Positions 1 through 9,377 of a stretch of DNA of 14,280 nucleotides are shown piece after piece. This DNA is from an uncultured Lachnospiraceae bacterium (GTDB lineage Bacteria; Bacillota; Clostridia; Lachnospirales; Lachnospiraceae), in contig CAMWKA010000014.1 in assembly GCA_947174725.1 (NCBI GenBank), positions 1-14,280 on the forward strand, given 5' to 3'. The first letter of the stretch is position 1; each line of letters starts with the position of its first letter. The notes under the pieces were generated by a model. It was given only the letters and a program-made list of their open reading frames with translations, ran no database searches and was not told the origin of the DNA. The translations under genes were made by a program, and so were the position numbers.

Positions 1-106
1 AGACTGGTACGGCCTATATTGATCAGTATGGATTTGTCTCGCCGACCTAAGCCGAGTAGAGATCGGGTAAGATTATTCGACGGCATTTTTGAGACTTAAA
101 AAATGC
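1..106. other. Upstream intergenic stretch, no recognisable gene
   Basis: No gene can be named here. One forward frame is open from the window edge to a stop at 48-50 and another to a stop at 97-99. Neither short tail resembles the C-terminus of ribosomal protein L1, which often precedes rplJ, so a partial upstream gene ending here is possible but unproven. Positions 83-90 and 99-106 form an 8-base inverted repeat (GCATTTTT / AAAAATGC) that abuts the -35 box of the next promoter. It lacks a following T-run, so I do not call it a terminator. Confidence 0.4.
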
Positions 107-135
107 TTGACATAAGAGAAACACGATGATATTAT
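107..135 (+). promoter_or_regulatory. Promoter of the rplJ-rplL transcript
   Basis: A consensus -35 box TTGACA (107-112) is followed by a 17-base spacer and a -10 box TATTAT (130-135), the optimal sigma-A geometry. Transcription should start near 141-143, just upstream of the L10 leader structure. The region before the -35 box is A/T rich. The promoter placement implies that rplJ-rplL can be transcribed independently of whatever lies upstream. Confidence 0.85.
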
Positions 136-141
136 ATACAA

Positions 142-280
142 GGTTGTGATGACCATGCCGAAGACAGCAGGTGCAAAGCATATCAGTATGCATGCGTAAA
201 ACATGTGAAAGTGTTGCCTGCCGAGGAGAAAAGGGTTTTTGTATGACTTGATTCCTCTCCGGCGTTCGGAGAGGTTTTTT
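142..280 (+). promoter_or_regulatory. Ribosomal protein L10 leader RNA
   Basis: This 5' leader matches the L10 leader family. It has the typical purine-rich ACAGCAGG segment (164-171) and the partner CCTGCCGAGG (217-226). GCAGG (167-171) pairs with CCTGC (217-221) and CAA (174-176) with TTG (214-216), separated by a two-base bulge; an apical hairpin GCATA/TATGC lies at 178-191. In Bacillus the L10(L12)4 complex binds this leader and promotes premature termination, so excess stalk protein lowers rplJL expression. GAGGAG (224-229) can pair with TTCCTC (252-257), the start of the terminator stem, and would be a suitable antiterminator. Family assignment is by pattern recognition; the switching mechanism is inferred from Bacillus. 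Confidence 0.85.
254..280 (+). terminator. Intrinsic terminator (attenuator) of the L10 leader
   Basis: An 8-base-pair perfect stem, CCTCTCCG (254-261) with CGGAGAGG (267-274), has a five-base loop and is followed directly by six T residues (275-280). It lies between the L10 leader and rplJ, so it acts as an attenuator and not as an operon end. Its 5' arm overlaps the candidate antiterminator pairing partner at 252-257. Confidence 0.9.
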
Positions 281-300
281 ACATGATATAAGATGTGAAA

Positions 301-338
301 CTCCTTTCGGCAGAACCGATGAAAATAATAAAAGGAGG
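301..338 (+). promoter_or_regulatory. Hairpin that can mask the rplJ ribosome binding site
   Basis: CTCCTTT (301-307) is perfectly complementary to AAAGGAG (331-337), which is the Shine-Dalgarno sequence of rplJ. A small inner hairpin CGG/CCG (308-310 with 316-318) sits in the loop. The pairing would hide the binding site in transcripts that escape the attenuator. The complementarity is seen directly; a regulatory role is inferred, and a seven-base match to a Shine-Dalgarno sequence can arise by chance. Confidence 0.4.
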
Positions 339-345
339 TAGAAAG

Positions 346-870
346 ATGGCAAAGGTTGAACTGAAAAAACCGATCGTTGATGAAATCTCAGAAGCAATCA
401 AAGATGCTCAGTCAGTTGTCCTTGTAGACCACAGAGGTCTTACGGTAGCAGAAGATACACAGCTTCGTAAGCAGCTTCGTGAAGCCGGTATTATTTATAA
501 GGTCTATAAGAATACGATGATGACATTCGCGTTTAAGGGAACAGACTGTGAACAGCTTCAGGAATATCTGAACGGACCAAGCGCAATCGCGATTTCCAAG
601 ACGGATGCAACAGCGCCTGCAAGGGAATTGTGCAAGTTTGCTAAAACAGCGCCTAAGCTTGAGGTCAAGGGCGGTATCGTCGAAGGTGCGGTTTACGATG
701 CAAAGGGAATTGCTGACATTGCAAAGATTCCTTCCAGAGAAGAGCTTCTTTCCAAGCTGCTTGGAAGTCTGCAGTCACCAATTACGAATTTTGCACGCGT
801 TATGAACCAGCTTGCGGAAAAAGGCGGAGCAGGGGCAGCTTCTTCTGAGGAAGCAAGCGCGGCGGAGTAA
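346..870 (+). CDS. rplJ: 50S ribosomal protein L10 (uL10)
   Basis: This 174-residue protein is the base of the ribosomal stalk. It binds 23S rRNA near the GTPase-associated centre and carries L7/L12 dimers on its C-terminal helix, so it helps recruit EF-Tu and EF-G, both encoded further down this window. Family hallmarks include the N-terminal MAKVELKKP, VVLVDHRGLTVAED and LRKQLREAG segments and the central KVYKNTMM. The C-terminal helix (about residues 130-165) is followed by a small Ala/Glu-rich tail. The start at 346 is chosen because GGAGG (334-338) lies seven bases upstream and the resulting N-terminus fits the family; an in-frame ATG at 295 would add 17 unlikely residues. It is probably autoregulated through the leader upstream. 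rplL follows after 51 bases. Confidence 0.97.
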   Translation: MAKVELKKPIVDEISEAIKDAQSVVLVDHRGLTVAEDTQLRKQLREAGIIYKVYKNTMMTFAFKGTDCEQLQEYLNGPSAIAISKTDATAPARELCKFAKTAPKLEVKGGIVEGAVYDAKGIADIAKIPSREELLSKLLGSLQSPITNFARVMNQLAEKGGAGAASSEEASAAE

Positions 871-921
871 ACTGCTTAATGTAACTTTAGAAATTAAAAA
901 ATGAAAATGGAGGAAATGAAA

Positions 922-1302
922 ATGGCTAAGTTAACATCACAGGAACTGCTTGACGCGATCAAGGAGATGACCGTATTAGAGTTAAATGATTTTGTAAAGA
1001 TGTGTGAGGAAGAGTTCGGCGTATCTGCAGCAGCAGGCGTTGTAGTTGCAGCAGCAGCCGGAGATGGCGGCGCAGCAGCAGGCGAGGAGAAGACAGAGTT
1101 CGACGTAGAGCTGACAAGCTTCGGCGAGAAGAAGATGGATGTCATCAAGGTAGTACGTACGATCACAGGTCTTGGCCTGAAGGAGTCCAAAGAGCTTGTT
1201 GAGGGCGCTCCTAAGATGGTTAAGGAGCAGGCTTCCAAGGAAGAGGCTGAGGATATCAAGAAGAAACTTGAGGAAGCTGGCGCTACAGTTACTTTGAAAT
1301 AA
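922..1302 (+). CDS. rplL: 50S ribosomal protein L7/L12 (bL12)
   Basis: This 126-residue acidic protein forms the mobile dimers of the ribosomal stalk that recruit and stimulate translational GTPases. Three parts are visible: an N-terminal dimerisation and L10-binding segment (about residues 1-34, [20 protein letters not shown]), an Ala/Gly-rich hinge (about 35-56), and the globular C-terminal domain (about 58-126) with the conserved [20 protein letters not shown] stretch that contacts EF-G and EF-Tu. Three in-frame ATG codons (901, 907, 916) precede the start. I chose 922 because GGAGG (909-913) is eight bases upstream and [10 protein letters not shown] is the family N-terminus. It is cotranscribed with rplJ, with no terminator or promoter evident in the 51-base gap. 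L12 is needed in several copies per ribosome, so extra translation or partial termination after this gene would be expected. Confidence 0.97.
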   Translation: MAKLTSQELLDAIKEMTVLELNDFVKMCEEEFGVSAAAGVVVAAAAGDGGAAAGEEKTEFDVELTSFGEKKMDVIKVVRTITGLGLKESKELVEGAPKMVKEQASKEEAEDIKKKLEEAGATVTLK

Positions 1303-1350
1303 TCATGCCAGAAAAATTGACATCAAAATGCTGAAAATTTGGCATCAAAA

Positions 1351-1393
1351 TACGAGGCTTAGGCAGGATCATCTGCCTAAGCCTGTATCTTTT
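1351..1393 (+). terminator. Hairpin terminator or attenuator between rplL and rpoB
   Basis: A 12-base-pair perfect stem, AGGCTTAGGCAG (1355-1366) with CTGCCTAAGCCT (1373-1384), has a six-base loop. It extends by four more pairs (1350-1353 with 1385-1388) around one bulged G. Only TCTTTT follows, after a short gap, so termination is probably partial. In E. coli an attenuator at this same site makes rpoBC expression lower than that of rplJL; a similar role here is inference. Confidence 0.7.
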
Positions 1394-1468
1394 GGCAATC
1401 TGTAATCTGAAATATCTAAAATAACATTTTAAATATCATTTTTAAATTCATTTTTTGAGAAATTCTTA

Positions 1469-1497
1469 TTGACGAAAATTCCCAGTTGTGCTACCAT
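1469..1497 (+). promoter_or_regulatory. Promoter of rpoB-rpoC
   Basis: A -35 box TTGACG (1469-1474), a 17-base spacer and a -10 box TACCAT (1492-1497) preceded by TG at 1489-1490 form an extended -10 promoter. The upstream 1394-1468 stretch is very A/T rich, with CATTT blocks at 1425, 1437 and 1449, which could act as an UP element. Transcription should start near 1503. The resulting leader (about 1503-1583) holds a weak hairpin TGCAC/GTGCA (1504-1519) and a T-run at 1525-1530, too weak for me to call a terminator. Confidence 0.75.
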
Positions 1498-1583
1498 GGA
1501 AGATGCACTATTTTGTGCAATAGGTTTTTTATGCCCTTTTGTATAAGAAACCGCAAAATATTTGAACGGGGTGAAATGTCAAT

Positions 1584-4500
1584 ATGGAAAAAAACAGAAT
1601 ACGTCCTATTGTAAACGGCAACAGTATGCGTATGAGTTACTCAAGGCAGAAAGAGGTCTTGGAAATCCCGAATTTGATCGAAGTCCAGAAGGATTCCTAC
1701 AATTGGTTCCTAAAGGAGGGATTAAAGGAAGCATTCGATGATATCTCTCCGATTTCTGATTTTGGCGGGCACTTGAATCTTGAATTTGTTGATTTTGTGC
1801 TGGCGAAAGACGAGATCAAACATTCGATCACGGAATGTAAGGAAAGAGACCTGACTTACGAAGCGCCACTGAAGGTTACAGTTCGTCTGTATAATCAGGA
1901 TGGCGGTGAAATCAAGAACATTACAGAGCATGTGATCTTTATGGGTAATTTTCCATTGATGACAGAGACCGGTACGTTTGTCATTAACGGCGCAGAGCGT
2001 GTTATTGTCAGTCAGTTGGTAAGATCTCCGGGCATATATTATGCAATTGGACATGATAAGCTGGGTAAGAGGCTGTTTTCGTCAACAGTGATTCCCAATC
2101 GAGGCGCATGGCTGGAATATGAGACGGATTCCAATGATGTTTTCTATGTACGTGTGGACAGAACAAGAAAAGTTCCGATCACCGCCTTTTTGCGTGCCCT
2201 GGGACTTGGCACGAATGAGGAGATTCTGGAGCTTTTTGGCGACGAGCCTAAGATACAGCAGAGTTTTGCCAAGGATATTTCCCATTCCTATGAGGAAGGT
2301 TTAAAGGAGCTTTACGGCAAGGTTAGACCGGGAGAACCCTTTAGCGTGGAAAGCGCGGAGAACTACGTGATTTCTACCTTTTTTGATGCTAAGAGGTACG
2401 ATCTTGCAAAGGTCGGACGTTATAAATTTAATAAAAAGCTGGCGTTGCGCAACCGTATCAAAGGACATGTGCTGGCTGAGGATGTATTGAATCCGTTTAC
2501 CGGTGTGCCAATCGCAACAGCAGGAACCAAAGTAACGCTGGAGCTTGCGGATGAAATCCAGAATTCCGCGGTGGAGAGCGTATGGATCCAGACAGAGGAG
2601 AAGAACGTCAAAGTACTTTCCAATCTCATGGTAAATATTAATGAATGGCTGGATCTGGACGTTAAGGCGCTTGGTATTTCGGAAAATGTTTACTGGCCGG
2701 AACTGAAGAAGATCCTTAGGGAATATGAGAATAAGCCGGAGCAGCTTGCAGACGCCATCGTGAAGAACGCGCATGCGCTGGTTCCCAAGCATATTACCAA
2801 GAGTGATATCTTTGCTTCCATTAACTACAATATTACATTGGAATACGGCATCGGCAATGATGATGATATCGATCATTTGGGCAACCGTCGTATCCGTGCG
2901 GTAGGCGAGCTGCTGCAGAACCAGTACAGGATCGGTCTTTCCCGTATGGAACGTGTGGTACGTGAGAGAATGACGACCCATGATGCTTCTAACAAGGATG
3001 AGATATCGCCTCAGGCGCTGATCAATATCAAACCGGTACAGGCGGCGATCAAAGAGTTCTTTGGTTCTTCACAGCTGTCCCAGTTCATGGATCAGAACAA
3101 TCCGCTGGGTGAGCTGACGCATAAGAGACGATTATCTGCGTTGGGACCGGGCGGTCTTTCCCGTGACCGGGCAGGATTTGAGGTTCGTGACGTTCATTAT
3201 ACGCATTACGGAAGGATGTGCCCGATCGAGACCCCTGAAGGTCCGAACATCGGTCTGATCAATTCCCTTGCTTCTTATGCAAGGATCAATGAATATGGTT
3301 TTGTGGAGGCGCCTTATCGTAAGATCGATAAGACCGATCCGGAGAATCCTGTGGTTACGGATGAAGTTGTCTATATGACGGCAGACGAAGAGGACAATTA
3401 TCATGTAGCGCAGGCGAATGAAAAGCTGGACAAGGATGGTCATTTTGTTAAGAGGATGGTATCCGGTCGTTATAAAGAGGAGACTCAGGAATATCCGAAA
3501 GCGATGTTTGATTATATGGACGTATCGCCGAAGATGGTATTTTCCGTTGCAACAGCGCTGATTCCGTTCCTTGAGAATGATGATGCGAACCGTGCACTGA
3601 TGGGTTCCAACATGCAGAGACAGGCTGTGCCCCTTCTGTTCACGGAAGCTCCGGTGGTTGGAACCGGTATGGAGCCGAAGGCAGCAGTGGATTCCGGCGT
3701 CTGTGTGATCGCAAAGAAGCCGGGTACGGTAACCTTCGTTTCGGCAAAACAAATCAAGATCACGGCAGATGACGGGGAAAAGATGACGTATGATCTGTAC
3801 AAGTTTGTACGGAGTAACCAGTCAAACTGCTATAATCAGAAACCTATCGTGTTCAAGGGCGATCACGTTGCCGAGGGTCAGGTGATTGCGGACGGTCCTT
3901 CGACAGCCAATGGTGAACTTGGACTGGGCAAGAATCCGCTGATCGGATTTATGACCTGGGAAGGTTATAATTATGAGGATGCGGTTCTGTTGAGTGAACG
4001 GCTTGTTCGTGAAGATGTATATACTTCTGTCCATATTGAGGAATATGAGTCAGAGGCTCGTGATACAAAGTTAGGACCGGAGGAGATCACCAGAGATATT
4101 CCCGGTGTCGGAGAGGATGCGTTGAGGGATCTGGATGACAGAGGTATCATCCGTATCGGCGCTGAGGTGCGTGCCGGTGATATTCTGGTTGGTAAAGTGA
4201 CGCCGAAGGGCGAGACCGATTTGACGCCGGAGGAAAGACTGCTGCGTGCGATCTTTGGTGAGAAGGCAAGAGAAGTGCGTGATACTTCCCTGAAAGTACC
4301 CCATGGCGCGTATGGCGTGGTCGTAGATGCAAAGGTATTTTCCAGAAGCGCGGGAGATACGGAGCTTGCGCCCGGAGTGAACCAGAAAGTAAGAATCTAT
4401 ATCGCGCAGAAGAGAAAGATCAGTGTCGGAGATGAGATGGCAGGTCGTCACGGTAATAAGGGTGTTGTTTCCCGCGTGCTTCCTGTTGAGGATATGCCTT

Positions 4501-5483
4501 ATCTTCCCAACGGACGTCCGCTGGATATTGTATTGAATCCTTTGGGCGTGCCTTCCCGTATGAATATCGGACAGGTGTTAGAGATCCATCTTTCTCTGGC
4601 AGCTAAGGCGTTGGGCTTCAATATCGCGACACCGGTATTTGACGGCGCTAATGAGGAAGATATCATGGATACGCTGGATCTGGCCAATGATTATGTCAAT
4701 CTGGAGTGGGATGAGTTTTCCAAAAAACATAAAGAGGAACTGCTTCCGGAGGTATATGAATATCTGGAGCAGAACAAGGACCACAGAGAGGTATGGAAAG
4801 GCGTGCCGATTTCCAGAGATGGAAAGGTAAGGCTTCGCGACGGACGTACCGGTGAGTATTTTGATGGACCGGTTACCATCGGACACATGCATTATCTGAA
4901 ACTGCATCATCTGGTGGATGATAAGATCCATGCTCGTGCGACAGGACCGTACTCCTTGGTAACGCAGCAGCCGTTGGGCGGCAAGGCGCAGTTTGGCGGC
5001 CAGCGTTTTGGAGAGATGGAAGTATGGGCGTTGGAGGCATATGGCGCTTCTTATACACTGCAGGAGATCCTGACTGTGAAGTCGGATGATGTGGTAGGAC
5101 GTGTGAAGACCTATGAGGCGATCGTCAAAGGTGAGAATATCCCTGAACCGGGTATTCCGGAATCCTTTAAGGTACTTTTGAAGGAGCTGCAGTCTTTGGC
5201 TCTGGATGTCAAGGTCCTGGATGAGAACCGCAAAGAGGTGGAGATCAAGGAGAGCATTGACTATAACGAGAGCGAATACCGTTATGAACTGGGCGCTGAC
5301 AGAGGAACGCCCGACTATTCTAAAGACGATATGACGGCATTAGGTTACGGAACGAAGGAATTTGATTCTGACGGCGATATGATCGATGTTGAGGATGATA
5401 TGCCGGAAGATGATGATTTTGAGGATGACATGGATATGGACTATGTTGCCGGAAGTCTTGATGGAGAAGAGGATGAAAATTAG
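1584..5483 (+). CDS. rpoB: DNA-directed RNA polymerase subunit beta
   Basis: This 1299-residue protein is the beta subunit of RNA polymerase, which with beta' forms the catalytic cleft in the cytoplasm. Conserved segments occur in order: [14 protein letters not shown] (about residue 140), the rifampicin pocket (494-524, with D503, H513 and S518 matching the sensitive E. coli D516, H526 and S531), [25 protein letters not shown], the GRHGNKG lysine motif (K959), [13 protein letters not shown] and the C-terminal [13 protein letters not shown]. Two points are odd. Residue 951 is Glu where the [12 protein letters not shown] motif normally has Lys (E. coli K1065), and about 40 extra residues occur near 1036-1077. 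The last 40 residues contain 21 Asp or Glu and no Lys or Arg. It is longer than I recall for Bacillus (about 1190). The start has GGGGTG (1568-1573) upstream. rpoC follows after 47 bases. Confidence 0.98.
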   Translation: MEKNRIRPIVNGNSMRMSYSRQKEVLEIPNLIEVQKDSYNWFLKEGLKEAFDDISPISDFGGHLNLEFVDFVLAKDEIKHSITECKERDLTYEAPLKVTVRLYNQDGGEIKNITEHVIFMGNFPLMTETGTFVINGAERVIVSQLVRSPGIYYAIGHDKLGKRLFSSTVIPNRGAWLEYETDSNDVFYVRVDRTRKVPITAFLRALGLGTNEEILELFGDEPKIQQSFAKDISHSYEEGLKELYGKVRPGEPFSVESAENYVISTFFDAKRYDLAKVGRYKFNKKLALRNRIKGHVLAEDVLNPFTGVPIATAGTKVTLELADEIQNSAVESVWIQTEEKNVKVLSNLMVNINEWLDLDVKALGISENVYWPELKKILREYENKPEQLADAIVKNAHALVPKHITKSDIFASINYNITLEYGIGNDDDIDHLGNRRIRAVGELLQNQYRIGLSRMERVVRERMTTHDASNKDEISPQALINIKPVQAAIKEFFGSSQLSQFMDQNNPLGELTHKRRLSALGPGGLSRDRAGFEVRDVHYTHYGRMCPIETPEGPNIGLINSLASYARINEYGFVEAPYRKIDKTDPENPVVTDEVVYMTADEEDNYHVAQANEKLDKDGHFVKRMVSGRYKEETQEYPKAMFDYMDVSPKMVFSVATALIPFLENDDANRALMGSNMQRQAVPLLFTEAPVVGTGMEPKAAVDSGVCVIAKKPGTVTFVSAKQIKITADDGEKMTYDLYKFVRSNQSNCYNQKPIVFKGDHVAEGQVIADGPSTANGELGLGKNPLIGFMTWEGYNYEDAVLLSERLVREDVYTSVHIEEYESEARDTKLGPEEITRDIPGVGEDALRDLDDRGIIRIGAEVRAGDILVGKVTPKGETDLTPEERLLRAIFGEKAREVRDTSLKVPHGAYGVVVDAKVFSRSAGDTELAPGVNQKVRIYIAQKRKISVGDEMAGRHGNKGVVSRVLPVEDMPYLPNGRPLDIVLNPLGVPSRMNIGQVLEIHLSLAAKALGFNIATPVFDGANEEDIMDTLDLANDYVNLEWDEFSKKHKEELLPEVYEYLEQNKDHREVWKGVPISRDGKVRLRDGRTGEYFDGPVTIGHMHYLKLHHLVDDKIHARATGPYSLVTQQPLGGKAQFGGQRFGEMEVWALEAYGASYTLQEILTVKSDDVVGRVKTYEAIVKGENIPEPGIPESFKVLLKELQSLALDVKVLDENRKEVEIKESIDYNESEYRYELGADRGTPDYSKDDMTALGYGTKEFDSDGDMIDVEDDMPEDDDFEDDMDMDYVAGSLDGEEDEN

Positions 5484-5530
5484 TTCATAAGGTAAAATTC
5501 TATCTCGAAGGTGAAAGGAAGGTTATAAGA

Positions 5531-8500
5531 ATGCCTGATTTAAAGAATAATGATTATCAGTCGATTGCGTTTGATTCAATTAAGATTGGTTTGGCTTCTC
5601 CGGAGACCATCAGAAAATGGTCCCATGGCGAAGTAATCAAGCCGGAAACCATTAACTACAGGACACTGAAGCCGGAAAAGGATGGATTGTTCTGTGAAAG
5701 GATCTTTGGACCAAGCAAGGACTGGGAATGTCATTGCGGTAAGTTCAGAAAGATCAGATATAAAGGTGTTATCTGTGATAAATGTGGCGTAGAGGTAACC
5801 AAGGCGAATGTCCGTCGTGAAAGAATGGGACATATTGAACTGGCTGCGCCGGTATCCCATATCTGGTATTTTAAGGGAATCCCGAGCCGTATGGGTCTGA
5901 TCCTTGACCTGACGCCGCGTGTGCTGGAAAAGGTTTTGTATTTTGCGGCATATATTGTACTGGATCCGGGAACCACCGATCTGGAGAAAAAGCAGATCTT
6001 AACAGAACGTGAATATCAGGACTGCCTGGAGAAATACGGTACGCAGTTCAGGGTCGGTATGGGAGCGGAAGCGATCAAAGAGCTTCTGGAAGCTATTGAT
6101 CTGGAAAAAGAGATGGCGGAGTTAAAGGCGGAGCTGGAGAATGAAGGCACCAAGGGACAGAAACGCGCTAAGATCGTGAAGAGGCTGGAAGTGGTAGAAG
6201 CATTCCGCGAGTCCGGTAATCAGCCTTCATGGATGATTCTGGATGCTATTCCGGTGATCCCGCCTGATTTAAGACCTATGGTACAGTTGGATGGCGGACG
6301 GTTTGCGACATCTGACTTAAATGACCTTTACAGAAGGATCATCAATCGTAATAACCGTCTGACAAAGCTGTTGGAGCTGGGCGCGCCGGATATTATCGTT
6401 CGTAACGAGAAGCGTATGCTGCAGGAGGCAGTAGATGCCTTGATCGATAACGGCAGGAGAGGTCGTGCCGTGACAGGCCCCGGCAACAGGGCATTGAAAT
6501 CTCTGTCTGATATGTTGAAAGGTAAATCAGGACGTTTCCGTCAGAACCTGTTAGGAAAGCGTGTTGATTATTCCGGCCGTTCCGTTATCGTTGTAGGTCC
6601 GGAGCTTAAGATCTACCAGTGCGGACTTCCGAAGGAAATGGCGATCGAGCTGTTCAAGCCGTTTGTTATGAAGGAACTCGTGGCAAAGGGAATCTGCCAG
6701 AATATCAAAGCGGCGAAAAAGATGGTAGAAAGACTGGAAGTGCAGGTCTGGGATGTTTTGGAAGAGGCAATCAAGGAGCATCCGGTAATGCTGAATCGTG
6801 CTCCGACACTGCACCGTCTTGGAATACAGGCATTTGAGCCGATCCTGGTAGAGGGTAAAGCGATCAAGCTGCATCCTCTGGTATGTACTGCGTTTAACGC
6901 GGACTTTGATGGTGACCAGATGGCGGTTCATCTTCCGCTTTCGGTAGAAGCACAGGCGGAGTGCAGGTTCCTCCTGCTTTCACCGAATAATCTGTTAAAG
7001 CCTTCTGACGGCGCGCCGGTAACGGTACCGTCACAGGATATGGTGCTTGGAATCTATTATCTGACCCAGGAGAGACCCGGAGTGAAGGGCTCGGGCGAAG
7101 AGAAAGACGGAAAATATATTCCCGCTAAGTATTTTAAGAGTGTGAATGAAGCGCTTTTAGCATATGAAAATGACGTGATCGATCTTCACGCAAGGATCAG
7201 GGTGAGAGTTGAGAAAAAACTTGCTGACGGAAGAGTGATTTCCGGTAATGTGGACTCTACTCTGGGACGTTTCCTGTTTAATGAGATCCTGCCGCAGGAT
7301 CTGGGCTTTGTGAAACGTGACACGGATGAGAATATGCTTCTGCCGGAAGTAGATTTTCTGGTAGGCAAGAAGCAGCTGAAGCAGATTTTGGAGAAGGTCA
7401 TCAATACCCATGGCGCGACAAGGACGGCAGAGGTACTGGATCTTGTGAAAGCGATCGGATATAAGTATTCTACAAAGGCAGCCATGACCGTATCGATTTC
7501 CGATATGACGGTGCCTGCTGTAAAAGAACAGATGCTGGAGGAAGCGCAGAAGAAAGTTGACAGTATTGCACAGAACTATCGTCGTGGTCTGATTACGGAA
7601 GATGAGCGGTACAAAGGCGTCATTCAGGTGTGGAACGAAACAGACGCAGAGCTGACAAAGGCGCTGATGGATGGTTTGGATGCTTATAACAATATTAAGA
7701 TGATGGCGGATTCCGGTGCCCGTGGTTCGGAACAGCAGATGAAACAGCTTGCAGGTATGCGTGGATTGATGGCGAATACCTCCGGTCGTACCATTGAGTT
7801 GCCTATCAAGTCGAATTTCCGTGAAGGATTGGACGTATTGGAGTACTTTATTTCCGCTCATGGTGCACGTAAGGGACTTTCTGATACCGCGCTGCGTACG
7901 GCAGACTCCGGATATCTGACAAGACGAATGGTCGATGTATGTCAGGAACTGATCATCCGTGAAGTAGATTGCTGCGCGGGAAAAGAGATCAGCGGTATGA
8001 GTGTATCGGCTTTGGTAGATGGCAAGGATGTGATCGAATCTCTTGAGAATCGTATCCGAAGCAGAGTGGCTGCAGAGGATGTCAAGGATGTAAATGGTGA
8101 AATCATTGTCAAGGCAAATCATATGATCACACCTAAGCGTGCGGCAAGGATCGCTGCTTCTGGTGTGGATAAGGATGGTAATCCGATCGAATCCGTGAAG
8201 ATTCGTACGATCCTGACCTGTAAATCCCATGTGGGAATCTGTGCGAAATGTTATGGAGCCAATATGGCGACCGGTGAAGCGGTACAGGTCGGCGAGGCGG
8301 TGGGTATCATCGCGGCGCAGTCCATTGGTGAGCCCGGTACACAGCTGACGATGCGTACCTTCCATACCGGTGGTGTTGCGGGTAACGATATCACACAGGG
8401 TCTTCCCCGAGTAGAGGAGTTGTTTGAGGCAAGAAAACCGAAGGGTCTTGCAATCATTGCAGAGTTTGGCGGTACGGTAAGTATCAGCGAAGATAATAAG

Positions 8501-9274
8501 AAACGGGAGATCGTTATTACAGACGGTGAGAGAAGTAAGAGTTATACCATTACCTATGGCGCAAGGATCAAAGTTGCAGACGGCGCAGTTGTGGAAGCCG
8601 GTGATGAGCTGACAGAAGGTTCTGTTAATCCTCACGATCTGTTGGAGATCAAGAAGATCGAGGCAGTGGAGAATTATCTGATTCGTGAGGTTCAGAAGGT
8701 GTATGGTCTGCAGGGTGTTGATCTGGCAGATAAGCATATTGAAGTCATCGTCCGCCAGATGTTAAAGAAACAGCATGTGGAAGACAGCGGCGACACAGAT
8801 CTGCTTCCCGGCAGCCTTGTTGACAGACTGGAAATTGAGGATATCAATGAAAAGCTGCTTGCCGAGGGCAAGAGACCGGTTGTTGCGACAGATATCATTC
8901 TGGGTATTACGAAGGCAGCGTTGGCGACCAATTCCTTCTTATCCGCTGCATCTTTCCAGGAGACGACGAAGGTTCTGACCGAAGCTGCAATCAAGGGTAA
9001 GGTAGACTCCTTGATTGGTCTGAAGGAGAATGTTATCATTGGTAAGCTGATTCCTGCGGGAACCGGCGTCAAGAGATACCGGGACGTAAGATTGGATATC
9101 GATGAGATCCGCGAACAGGAAGAGAAGGCAGCGCATGGCAGCGAAGAGACGATAGAGAGCGAAGAGGATATTGATATCGTTGACAGCATTGATGAAACAG
9201 GAGCAGAGGATTCTGACGTAGAAACAGCCGAAGGATCAGAAACCCTTGAAGAAGTGCCTGTTACGACTGAATAA
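5531..9274 (+). CDS. rpoC: DNA-directed RNA polymerase subunit beta'
   Basis: This 1247-residue protein is the beta' subunit and holds the active-site magnesium in the NADFDGD motif (456-462; D458, D460, D462). Zinc site 1 has C67, C69, C82 and C85; zinc site 2 has C814, C897, C904 and C907. The residue after C814 is Cys, where many relatives have Gly. The bridge-helix/trigger-loop region shows [16 protein letters not shown] with H945 matching the E. coli trigger-loop His. There is no large trigger-loop insertion, which fits a Gram-positive enzyme. Residues 1197-1247 form an acidic tail with 21 Asp or Glu. A purine-rich GAAAGGAAGG (5512-5521) precedes the ATG by nine bases. It is cotranscribed with rpoB and its transcript should end at the hairpin at 9310. 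A long antisense open frame inside the gene is a coding shadow. Confidence 0.98.
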   Translation: MPDLKNNDYQSIAFDSIKIGLASPETIRKWSHGEVIKPETINYRTLKPEKDGLFCERIFGPSKDWECHCGKFRKIRYKGVICDKCGVEVTKANVRRERMGHIELAAPVSHIWYFKGIPSRMGLILDLTPRVLEKVLYFAAYIVLDPGTTDLEKKQILTEREYQDCLEKYGTQFRVGMGAEAIKELLEAIDLEKEMAELKAELENEGTKGQKRAKIVKRLEVVEAFRESGNQPSWMILDAIPVIPPDLRPMVQLDGGRFATSDLNDLYRRIINRNNRLTKLLELGAPDIIVRNEKRMLQEAVDALIDNGRRGRAVTGPGNRALKSLSDMLKGKSGRFRQNLLGKRVDYSGRSVIVVGPELKIYQCGLPKEMAIELFKPFVMKELVAKGICQNIKAAKKMVERLEVQVWDVLEEAIKEHPVMLNRAPTLHRLGIQAFEPILVEGKAIKLHPLVCTAFNADFDGDQMAVHLPLSVEAQAECRFLLLSPNNLLKPSDGAPVTVPSQDMVLGIYYLTQERPGVKGSGEEKDGKYIPAKYFKSVNEALLAYENDVIDLHARIRVRVEKKLADGRVISGNVDSTLGRFLFNEILPQDLGFVKRDTDENMLLPEVDFLVGKKQLKQILEKVINTHGATRTAEVLDLVKAIGYKYSTKAAMTVSISDMTVPAVKEQMLEEAQKKVDSIAQNYRRGLITEDERYKGVIQVWNETDAELTKALMDGLDAYNNIKMMADSGARGSEQQMKQLAGMRGLMANTSGRTIELPIKSNFREGLDVLEYFISAHGARKGLSDTALRTADSGYLTRRMVDVCQELIIREVDCCAGKEISGMSVSALVDGKDVIESLENRIRSRVAAEDVKDVNGEIIVKANHMITPKRAARIAASGVDKDGNPIESVKIRTILTCKSHVGICAKCYGANMATGEAVQVGEAVGIIAAQSIGEPGTQLTMRTFHTGGVAGNDITQGLPRVEELFEARKPKGLAIIAEFGGTVSISEDNKKREIVITDGERSKSYTITYGARIKVADGAVVEAGDELTEGSVNPHDLLEIKKIEAVENYLIREVQKVYGLQGVDLADKHIEVIVRQMLKKQHVEDSGDTDLLPGSLVDRLEIEDINEKLLAEGKRPVVATDIILGITKAALATNSFLSAASFQETTKVLTEAAIKGKVDSLIGLKENVIIGKLIPAGTGVKRYRDVRLDIDEIREQEEKAAHGSEETIESEEDIDIVDSIDETGAEDSDVETAEGSETLEEVPVTTE

Positions 9275-9309
9275 ACATCTGTTTTGCAGGGAATGCTTAT
9301 AGCAATTGT

Positions 9310-9348
9310 GAAAGAACCGTAATGGAATCATTTACGGTTCTTTCTTTT
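9310..9348 (+). terminator. Intrinsic terminator after rpoC
   Basis: A 13-base-pair perfect stem (9310-9322 with 9332-9344, core AAAGAACCGT / ACGGTTCTTT) has a nine-base loop. The T-rich 3' arm runs into TTTT (9345-9348). It lies 35 bases after the rpoC stop and just before the str promoter, so it separates the rpoBC and str transcription units. Confidence 0.85.
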
Positions 9349-9377
9349 GCAAATTTACAAAAAAAGTAATTAATAGG

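Noticed and set aside
1317..1345. TTGACA after rplL as a possible rpoB promoter
   Set aside because: At 17 bases downstream the sequence is TGGCAT with no acceptable -10 box, and the terminator hairpin follows. The promoter at 1469 is much better.
1504..1530. Hairpin TGCAC/GTGCA with a nearby T-run in the rpoB leader as an attenuator
   Set aside because: The stem is only five pairs, weak, and five bases separate it from the T-run. I cannot support termination from it.
3063..3155. Rifampicin-resistance change in rpoB
   Set aside because: The key residues D503, H513 and S518 are the sensitive type; the only differences from E. coli in the core are conservative (Gly for Ser, Leu for Ile).
7157..8737. 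A 526-codon open frame on the minus strand inside rpoC
   Set aside because: It lies wholly opposite strongly conserved RpoC sequence, its translation is rich in His, Cys, Ile, Leu and Thr without recognisable motifs, and no ribosome binding site or promoter supports it. It is a shadow of rpoC codon use.
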